Below, in pieces: positions 56,154 to 64,000 of a DNA stretch of 64,000 nt; position 1 is the stretch's first letter; each line of letters opens with the position of its first letter. Origin of the DNA: Sweltsa coloradensis (lineage: Eukaryota > Arthropoda > Insecta > Plecoptera > Chloroperlidae); contig JAMZAV010000963.1 of the NCBI GenBank assembly GCA_024449915.1, positions 163,752-227,751 on the forward strand, written 5' to 3'. Below the pieces are notes generated by a model. That model saw only the letters and a program-made list of their open reading frames with translations, did no database searches and was not told the origin of the DNA. The position numbers and the translations under genes were made by a program.

Positions 56154-57337
56154 TACCATAGCAATTAATACTACTTTATAAAAACTAACCTAATTTACCT
56201 AACAAAATCTCATTTTGCAATGTAAATATAATGTGAAAAAGTAATGAGATCACACGCATACAAAATACTTAGTAATCATTGGTCAGAAATTGTAAACAAA
56301 AAAAGCTCATCTATCAACGCTGGAAAAAGAGTACTCGAAACGGCCTAGTTTACCCAAGCCAAGTTATGTTAACCACCATGGATAAACGAACCAACAATAC
56401 AAGGCTGTACCGAAGTAGGAGAAGTCAAATTTTCCAACAAGAATTCTTTGTGAACATTGTTTAATTAGGATAAAAACAAAATTGTAAGATCAGTGTTCAA
56501 AGCCGCCACACATTAAAGTTTCATGAGCAAGTATTACAGTAACTCCAATGTTACTCAAATACGCTACGGGTCTAACATTATGTTCTGTTAAGTTCTGCAT
56601 TCTAATACTTGAGAATTTCATTTTCGGAAAGACAGTCGATAAACCGAAAAGATATAGTAGTGCAGTTTTCATAAGATTGCATCCCATTGCATTTTAAAAC
56701 CTGGCAAGTCGAAGTTCAGACTAAGAGATTTCAAAGGTGTCCTGGATATTTCACTAAGATCAGAGTTGGCCCTATCCATTTGACCTGTAGAGAACAAACA
56801 AGCACAGAAGCACAGAAAAACAAACGAACAAAACAAAAACAAACATCCAAGATTTTTTTCAAAGGATACAAAGTCAAATTGAGTCTTTGCTACTCATCCA
56901 TCAAACAGCTGACAAGCACATATTTGGTAACGTAGCTTGGCAGTTACCTTGAGTCTAGTTGTCTGGAAGAAGGCTGCGTTTGATAATTTAAAGGGGTAAA
57001 TAACGCTAACATATCGCTAACAGAGTCGACTGTGTTCTATTGCTGTTATTTATGCGAGATCGACTGAACTTTAATAGTTAGCACAAAAATCAAGAATAAC
57101 ATATTGTAATGGAGACATTGCTGTTTTGCATGTCGGAGACATCATCTTCCACAACGGTTCTAAATATTTGGCGTGGTAGGTAAATGTAAAGGTAATTGTA
57201 GGACTATTGTTTACTTAAAGGACATCACAACCCTAGGATTTCCCGGGAATGTAAACAACCTAATTTTTTTTCGTAATTATGCAGAAAACTAGAAGTCGCT
57301 ACCTAGTAACAGTAAGTAACGACACACGATTTAATAA

Positions 57338-58276
57338 CTAGGAAAACGCTTAAGTCCCGCCGCGTTGATGGATGAGCGTTTTGGTAAGTTTTTAGTTTAC
57401 GTAGGACCACTTTTTCTTTTGCAAGTGCTTTTTAAATGCATTGTAGGTGATTGTTGTCAAGTTTCTATTGTTACTTGTTAATTGTTATCATAAACCTAAA
57501 AATACTCATATTAAAACCTTTATTCCATGGATTCTAGCTAACTTTTTCAAATTTTTCTTTCAGAAAGCAATACATCACCATAACCTTAATGTTCATGAAA
57601 ATATGAACGTTGTAGCCCCACCCGTCTGGTCAGAATCGGCCCAAATGTCGCGAAAATATCGCATTAAATTTTTTTTTAAATTGTAAAAGTACGATATTCA
57701 TGAGAAATATTTCTTCAATTGTACCCAAAAACGTGGCAGGTTTAAGTTCAGAGATTTCGAAGGCCTCCATAAAATTTCATCGCAATTGGAGTATCGGTTT
57801 AGCCGGAATCGTGTTAACAAACACACAAAAATACAAACAAAAACAAAAAATAAAAACGAAAAAAATCGTAAAATTGCGATTTTCACAAGAAATAAGTTTT
57901 CGATCGCGCCCAAAAAAGTGGCAGTTCTAAGTCCAGAGATTTTGAAGGCCTCCAAAAAAAATTTCATCACAATTGGAGTATCGGTTTAGCCGGAATCGTG
58001 TTAACAAACACACAAAAATACAAACAGAAAAAAACAAGAAAATCGAAAAAAATCGTAAAATTGCAATTTTCATGAGAAATAATTTTTCGATCAATTTTTC
58101 GACCCGTGCAGTTCTAAGTTCAGAGATTTCAAAGGTCTCCAGAAAATTTCATTGAAATTGGAGTATCGGTTTAGCCGGAATCGTGTTAACGAACACACAA
58201 AAAAAAAAAAAAAAAAAAAAAATCCGGATTTTTTTCTCCAGTGTAGTGAAATGGAATCTTCGCTACGCTCATCCAA
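57338..58276 (-). mobile_element. Helitron-like composite with ~186-bp tandem triplication
   Basis: The CTAGGAAAACGCTTAAGTCC end is at 57338 and CGCTACGCTCATCCAA at 58276. Inside, sequences from the 'accgggcaaacggc' subfamily switch to the A subfamily near 57730. A unit containing GTATCGGTTTAGCCGGAATC is then repeated three times (57791, 57978, 58163; spacing 187 and 185 bp). Frames in this stretch are repeat artefacts. Confidence 0.7.
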
Positions 58277-58919
58277 CAATAATAATAGTGGATGCACGCA
58301 CAGCCACTAATCGTGACATAAACATTGTGCACTCTTCACGTCCTTGCAAACAGACAAATATTTGACAAGCGAGGTAAAGAACTATCTCTGTAGCCGAAGA
58401 TACAGTGTTAAGACAAAAACAAAAAGTAGGGCCAACCATTGTGTTCCGTGGTCTATCTTCTACAAGCATGATGCCTGAGTGGACAATCAATAAACATGAG
58501 ATTGCACAAGTAGTTTCTTTTCTCTGTCTCTTTTCTTCACCCACTCGCTATCTTTTGTTATCTCAATCTCAAGCGTTGACCATAAACCTTATTTCCTTCA
58601 TTTACATTCTACTTTTGTGTATTTGTTTATTTATATGTGGCTATATTACAACAGGACCCAATGTCCCACAAGTGTAATTTACCAAATATTACACAGAGTA
58701 ACAAAACAATACAAAATGTTACAAATACAATATAAAATTAGTTATATAAAGATGACTCTTTAAAATTAATATAAATATGAATGTATGAGTGGTGTTGTAT
58801 GTATGTTTGAGTGTATGATTGTGTTAGTGAGTGTGTATGTGTAGTGTAAATATAAATTGTGAGTGCATGAAGGAGTGACTGAAGACATTAGTGAAGCTAA
58901 TTATCGGCTATTTATTTTA

Positions 58920-59682
58920 CTAGGAAAACGCTTAAGTCCCGCCGCGTTGTTGGATGAGCGTAATTGGTGCATTGAGCTGCCATGTGTTATGCAGATTTTC
59001 TGTTGTTTTGTGAAAAAATTATTACGAAGTTCAAGATTTTTTTAAAATTAAATTAAATAAAAAATAAACTTAAATTTTCAATTTTTTTAATTAATCGTAC
59101 TAATTTAAAAAAAGAAAAAATCGAAAAATTGCGATTTTTATAAGAAATAATTATTCGATTGCGCTCAAATTTCACACGAATATATAAATTCATAAAATTA
59201 AGGTTCTGTGAAAAAATTATTACAATAGAATAAAGCATGTAGGTGTTATAAGTCAAAATATTGTTTTAAAAAAGAAAAAAACACAAAATTTCTATTTTCA
59301 TGAAAAATAATTTTTCGATTGCGCTCAAATTTCACACGGATATCTTAATTCATAAAATTAAGGTTCTGTGAAAAAATCATTAAAATCGGATAAAGCATGT
59401 AGGTGTTATAAGTAAAATAAATTTTCAAAAAATCAAAAAAAATCGTAAAATTGCGATTTTCATAAGAAATAATTTTTTGATTGCGCTCAAAAACGTGGCA
59501 GTTCTAAGTTCAGAGATTTCGAAGGCCTCCATAAAATTTCATCGCAAATGGAGTATCGGTTTAGCCGGAATCGTGCTGACAAACACACAAAAATACAGAA
59601 AAAAAAGAAAAAAAAACATTCCGAATTTTTTTTCCCAGTGTAGTGAAATGGAATCTTCGCTACGCTTGCTACGCTCATCCAA
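58920..59682 (-). mobile_element. Helitron-like element A4
   Basis: CTAGGAAAACGCTTAAGTCC (T after CTAG on the minus strand), then internal units with GCATGTAGGTGTTATAAGT (59236, 59396; about 160 bp apart), the CGTGGCAGTTCTAAGTTCAG block, and the far end CGCTACGCTCATCCAA. It is complete at both ends. Confidence 0.75.
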
Positions 59683-59842
59683 CTATGACGAAAGTGATGA
59701 ATATTACTAGTATTGTGCAAATCTAAATTAGGCCTTGTTAATGGCAAAATATTGTTGTAAGTAGATTGTAACCTTATCAAACAGGAATACTTGTACACAT
59801 CAAAGCGGCTGGGGGGAAGATGAAACAAATAAATAAAATAAA

Positions 59843-59955
59843 TTTTTATTTAGAGTCTACCCACTCAGTTATATAACTGATTTTCAGTGGGGGACTTTAA
59901 ATCAAAGCGACTAAGCCAACCCTGCAGGCCCCGACGCAATCGACGAGTGAGCCGT
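59843..59955 (+). repeat. Dispersed ~120-bp repeat, copy 2
   Basis: The reverse-orientation copy of 7510-7632: GAGTCTACCCACTCAGTTAT, ACTGATTTTCAGTGGGGGAC, AACCCTGCAGGCCCCGACGC, AATCGACGAGTGAG. It abuts the LINE fragment on its right. Confidence 0.6.
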
Positions 59956-59964
59956 TTATGAATT

Positions 59965-60430
59965 CGAGTGTTCTTTGGTGGCGATTAGAGATGAGTCAAG
60001 CAACTAGTTATTAGCAATTTTAAAGAGCAGAATAATGTCCATAAATTTCCTCCGGCTTTCAAGAATACTTAGCTTACTGTCAGAACACATAAGATTACCC
60101 CGATAATTTACTCTGTGGTATTCCGTTTCAGCCTTGAAGCACAAGTGTTCGAAATATTGTTGTTGTACTCTCTCTATAATAGCAATTTTTGTGACATGAT
60201 TTGGGTTCCAAATTTGGGTAGCATATTGAACTTGAGGCCTGACTAGAGTTATGTAACGGAGGCGTAATGTTCGTTCACTAAAGGTTCCGATTTATGAATC
60301 CTAACATTTTAGCCTATGTGCTTTCGGAACTATTTTTGATATAATATGTTGATTAAATGACAAATTTGTGGCAACAGTAATTCCAAGATCTCTTATTTCA
60401 TTCACAAGCTGAAGGTTAAGGTTAGTGTTA
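59965..60430 (-). pseudogene. LINE fragment: RT thumb / C-terminal region
   Basis: The minus strand reads EIRDLGITVATNLSFNQHI, FSERTLRLRYITLVRPQVQY, ATQIWNPNHVTKIAIIERVQ and LSILESRRKFMDIILLFKIA. This is the typical LINE region after the RT active site (DLGVxVDxxLSFxxHI ... LYxxLVRPxLEYAxxVWxP ... IExVQRRxTK ... LExRRxxxDLxxLYKI). It has an internal stop and frameshift near 60300 and is not part of any long open frame. The active-site motifs are not present. Confidence 0.8.
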
Positions 60431-60539
60431 CTTGATTTACTGATTTACTTTATCTGGACAGACTACTACCAATACGTAACTTGGCATAGTAGTGGAGTAA
60501 AATTCAACATGCCCTCCCGTCTCACGAAGTCGATAATAT

Positions 60540-60655
60540 AGTTATTCTACAATCCAGAATTAAAAAAATCCATCCCGATCGGGGTACGAACCCGAGTCTC
60601 CCACTTTCCGGGTGGACGCCTACGGGAGTGTTTCCCGACTATCAAATCGAGAAAT
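60540..60655 (-). repeat. tRNA-derived SINE, minus strand
   Basis: The minus strand has CCACCCGGAAAGTGGGAG (anticodon-arm-like), CGGGTTCGTACCCCGATCGG (B box) and then TTTTTTTAATTCTGGATTG (tail start). Beyond the head is CGGGAAACACTCCCGTAGG. It is the same family as 9126-9285, with head and tail rearranged. Confidence 0.55.
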
Positions 60656-62102
60656 AGTTATTCTGATATGCTCCAATCTTGTCACTCAAAGGACCTTTCC
60701 ATTCGCTGTTCTTTTTTTATACGAGCGATGTGTGATGTTCGGGCCGCGAAGAGGGGCGAGGGGGGTGGCGGGGAGAGACGCTTGTAAATGAATACAATGA
60801 CACACTCGCCTTTGCCTCTCTTTTCTCCGGCGCGCTATCGCAGCTGTGACCATGGTCGCTTCAAATTTCCCAGACTCTACTCTGCGTAAACACACCCCTC
60901 GATATCCAGTTTTTACGTGGCGCATTCTGTCAGGAAAACACTGAACTCTTTCCAGCCAATTTAACCATGTTACATGATCTGCCGAGCCAGCAACTCGAAT
61001 CTACAGCACTAGTTAGTTATTGTTCTGTACGCTAGGCGATAGATTCCCCTTAATAATAAAACAGTCATATTTAGCATATATAGTGAAAAATGTCATTTAT
61101 GAAATTTCGGAGTCCCTATCCATTAATCAAGCCTGTAGGCCTACATCTTGAATCATTTTGCCTTTATCAGGGTAGGCTTGTCGCATTACAATAATAATTT
61201 TCATATTTTACTACTGTTAACATTTGCCAATGGACCAATTCAGTATGATAAGATAACCATAATAAAATGTGCATCCATCCATACACTTTCTAATACTATG
61301 CTACAAAATGATAAGTGCTAAAGAAAACTATATTATTATTTTCATTGAATACCACTTAAAACCTCGTGCATCTATCACATAAGTGTCGCCCTTACTCCTA
61401 CCAAACTTGGCTAATCAAGGCTACATGCAACAATTAATTATACCCAACCTCATTGAGTCATTGGCATTCAACCTTCATTGATGTAAAAGAAAAGTGCAAT
61501 GTTTTCTAAGAAGAATTAATATTATCATTGCACCACTGAACATAGATTTGCAAGAAACTTGAGCAAATGATTCCATGGTAGGCAGTTTTCTGTCATTGAA
61601 TAATTACATGTGGCATAAGCAAATTAATATCATGTGATGAAGAGGGTTACAATTACTAAGTTTACCATGTGTGTGATGGATGGGCACAAGGAGGTTCCTA
61701 GCGCTACGTTTAGCATACACTCGAGGGGACACCTCTCTCTGGACATCTACAATACCTAGGAATAGTAATTACAATTACTTAGTACAAGGCACTATGGCAC
61801 TACATAGCTGGGCAATCAAACTGACGTAATGCTAGAGTAGGTTCTGACGGCTGCAACTCAATGTAGGAGGACTACTTGTGGCATAAGCAAGGCCTACTGC
61901 TCTTTGGGTTCATTGTGTTTGGACTGTTAGCAGGCCATCCACTATGTAGGCAAGTCATTGTGAAGATGTTATTTTGTACCATACATCCGAGCATTGCCTG
62001 GGCCCGATTCATGTACATTTTATCCCGTATAAGCAGAGTTAGGTGGTATAAGTGCGGTATAACTCCGAATCCAATTCATGAAGATTTATCCGCCTAGCAC
62101 GG

Positions 62103-62580
62103 GGATAAGAAAATATGTAAACAATGGCGGACATTTAAATTTGCGTCTATGTGTAAACGAGAAAAGTTGTCATTACTCTCATAATAAAATCAGAAACCGT
62201 CTCGGCCTAGGCCAGATGTAGAAAATATTCATAAATCAACAGTGTGGCCTAAAGTTTATTAGGCTATGGACTAGTTTAAAATTAATACTAACATAACACG
62301 TTGCAAGCCTGGCCTTCTCCTAGGCAACCCTAGGCCTCACGCACCCTTGTTTGACACACATCCCGCACAAAACTAGTTTTGATTACTAAAGCCTTATGCA
62401 GATGAACAATAGTATGATAGTCCTAGGCTATTCAAATTTACGGCAATAATACGCCTTTTCTTTCTTTTAATGATCTCACGCAATCTTTGTCAACAAATAA
62501 AAATGTAAAACAAAAGCCGGTGCAAATTTTTAGTGTTCTTTTGCAAATCTGCTGATTTACATGGCTGTGGAATGCAGTGG
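62103..62580. mobile_element. Copy of transposon B lacking insert C
   Basis: Parallel to 51960-52245 plus 53176-53350: AATGGCGGACATTTAAATTT, CGAGAAAAGTTG, GACACACATCCCGCACAAAA, ATAGTATGATAGTCCTAGGC, AAAACAAAAGCCGGTG and ATGGCTGTGGA are shared. At the C insertion point it reads GATTACTAAAGCC, with one TA. Terminal repeats are degraded. Confidence 0.7.
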
Positions 62581-62917
62581 AAAAAACACTTTTTGTACTT
62601 GTTGTTGGATTGAAAATTTCTGATTGGATGAAGAGTTGCTCAGGACTTACCAGGCCTATCCTGCCATGTCCTGCATATATTCGTTCCTTATACCCTTATA
62701 CCCGGGATAAATGTACATGTATCGGGGCCCTGTATTAAGAGATCCTTTAAACTTTTTTAAGTCTCACGAAAAAAATTGGTAGATGGAACAGTTGAGACAC
62801 GATTTCTGCAATATGCCTTATATAAAACATTTTTAATTCACTTTTATTGTTTTATAGTCAGTTTGATTCTCCGTTGGACAAAAATGCACATGTAAAATGT
62901 TAGGAAACTATTCTAAC

Positions 62918-63088
62918 CTAAAAAGTCTAGGCGATCTTTGGCCATGATAAGGTTTGTCACCATCTTATCGTGTAGTCGTTGGGCTCGCTCCCACACTTCT
63001 CCCTTTCCGCCGACACAATCGACCGCGATTCCCTTCTCCAGCTCGGAGATACCCTTCTTGTACAACTCGATTGCCAGCTCTTTCTGAC
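62918..63088 (-). CDS. SPAST: Spastin, MIT-domain exon
   Basis: A 171-bp exon reading [20 protein letters not shown], then [20 protein letters not shown], then [17 protein letters not shown] plus one base. This is the second and third helix of the MIT domain of spastin, which recruits it to ESCRT-III (CHMP1B, IST1) sites. The first Gly codon is split (phase 1), exactly where human exon 1 ends and exon 2 starts, so exon 1 (cytosolic N-terminus, membrane hairpin, MIT helix 1) is expected beyond 64000. The donor TTTTTAG/GTTAG and acceptor TTGCAG/GTCAG are canonical. Together the six exons give 1496 nt, in frame, 498 residues. Confidence 0.95.
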
Positions 63089-63620
63089 CTGCAACAAAAT
63101 ATTAAAATATTAACAAGATGCTAGTAGCTATTCATCTTCCAAAGTGTTTAGTTCAGTGAGCAAATTAATATTTTTATTGCTTGATGGTAGCAAAACCCCT
63201 ACCTGGTGCATGGAAATGTCCTAACTTTTTTACAACCTAATCTGTTAAAGGAGGCACTTCTCGCTACTTGTAAGCCTCAAAATCTTGAATGTAATATTTA
63301 TGTACCAGTAAACACTAAATACAAAGCAAATAACTCTCGAAAGATTCAGAACCCCCCCCCCCCCCCTTATCCTAGTAAATTTAACTACCATTTACGGTTA
63401 ACGACGTGGTAATCTCACAATGTATCTAATAAAACATGGCTATTTCTTTGTTGAAATTAAATAACCTAGACACTTCTCACAATATTGATGGTGTAGGCTA
63501 TCAAATAATCAATATTTATTCCATAGCACTCTTACCGATATTTTGAAAGTCAAAGGAAAGTGGCTGAAAGTCGGTTGAATGAAAGAGGAACTTAAAGAAA
63601 AAAAAGAAGTTAAAAAGTTT
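63089..63620 (-). other. Spastin intron 1, start
   Basis: No recognised exon. It contains a 17-base C-run near 63350-63366. A 31-bp candidate micro-exon (63532-63562) with good splice signals was considered and rejected. Confidence 0.5.
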
Positions 63621-63628
63621 CTTTTCAT

Positions 63629-63964
63629 TATATGCAAATTTTGGGTCAATATGAAAATTAAAGTTTCAGGCACAATACTTAATTTTGAGCTTTGATTTTT
63701 TATTGTTTAAACACACCTTTCTCTCTGGACTGAGTATAAGGGAAAATAATTTTCTGAAATAATGTTTGGTGTACGATTTTTTCGGCCATTCTGTGACAAA
63801 AAATCGCACATCAAACATATTTCAGAATTTTTTCCCCCTTAAATAGGCTACCTACTCAGTCCAGAGACAAAGATGTGTTTAAACAATAAAAAAAAACATA
63901 GCTCAAAATTAAGTATTGCACCAAGAACTTTAATTTTCTTACTGACCCAAAATTTGCATAATGA
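63629..63964. mobile_element. Palindromic element with ~155-bp arms
   Basis: The left arm (63629-63782) and right arm (63798-63964) are inverted copies: TTGGGTCA / TGACCCAA, TACTTAATTTTGAGCT / AGCTCAAAATTAAGTA, TATTGTTTAAACACA / TGTGTTTAAACAATA, and at the centre CGATTTTTT / AAAAAATCG with a loop of about 15 nt. No transposase. The arms may extend to the window edge. Confidence 0.7.
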
Positions 63965-64000
63965 CCAAAATTGTCCTATTGTCCTGTAACCTTTTTTATT

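Larger units (their letters stand above)
50763..62917 (-). other. Spastin intron (12.2 kb), transposon array
   Basis: Bounded by TTTTTAG/GTTAG (donor, after the MIT exon) and TTTTTAG/TC (acceptor). It is largely built from Helitron-like copies, the nested element at 51685-53626, a GC-rich insert near 55215-55570, and a LINE fragment at 59965-60430. Confidence 0.75.

Noticed and set aside
58091..58365. Small proteins around 57.7-59.8 kb
   Set aside because: They are translations of tandem units of the Helitron-like family, seen in many copies with shifting frames.
63532..63562. 31-bp micro-exon upstream of the spastin MIT exon
   Set aside because: It has good-looking splice sites and a compatible phase, but the peptide (PLSFDFQNI) does not resemble MIT helix 1, which human exon 1 supplies directly.
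1..64000. CRISPR arrays, bacterial operons or viral genes
   Set aside because: Spliced animal genes, eukaryotic transposons and composition exclude a prokaryotic source; no viral structural or replication gene was seen.

Overview
The window is animal nuclear DNA. It is AT-rich and intron-rich, and it is heavily loaded with non-autonomous DNA transposons. Three conserved protein-coding genes can be recognised. The word AGGCCTA recurs throughout non-repeat DNA, and the protein sequences are clearly metazoan. I suspect a marine invertebrate deuterostome such as an echinoderm, but the sequence alone does not settle the phylum.

Layout. Positions 1-12228 hold the 5' part of EIF2AK4/GCN2 on the minus strand: a 19-codon first exon (12172-12228), a 10.5 kb intron full of broken LINEs, tRNA-derived repeats and palindromic elements, and a 142-codon RWD-domain exon (1204-1629). 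The kinase part lies beyond the left edge. After about 3 kb containing a CRE/E-box composite and a hAT-like element, an intact single-exon TIA1/TIAR gene runs on the plus strand (15287-16498). From 17.3 to 38.3 kb no gene was recognised, only transposons, a long TAG microsatellite and a striking 61-nt hairpin (29640-29700). From 38353 to 63088 the minus strand carries six exons of spastin (SPAST). They run from the MIT domain to the stop codon and are joined by five GT-AG introns with consistent phases. Exon 1 (membrane hairpin and start of MIT) must lie beyond 64000.

Function. GCN2 phosphorylates eIF2-alpha under amino-acid starvation. TIA-1/TIAR proteins assemble stress granules downstream of that phosphorylation. 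The two genes are neighbours in head-to-head orientation, which suggests possible co-regulation but does not prove it. Spastin is an unrelated microtubule-severing AAA ATPase.

Mobile DNA. The dominant family has the architecture of Helitron/Helentron-derived elements: a TTGGATGAGC start, internal ~160-bp tandem repeats, and a 3' end with the inverse of the start, a short ACGC/GCGT hairpin and a terminal CTAG that is followed by T in nearly every copy. In the largest spastin intron one such element is interrupted by a second transposon (2-bp AT duplication), which is itself interrupted by a third, a 928-bp palindrome flanked by TA. A related copy at 62.1 kb preserves the uninterrupted site. 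Four hAT-like elements keep perfect 8-bp target duplications. All LINE remains are broken.
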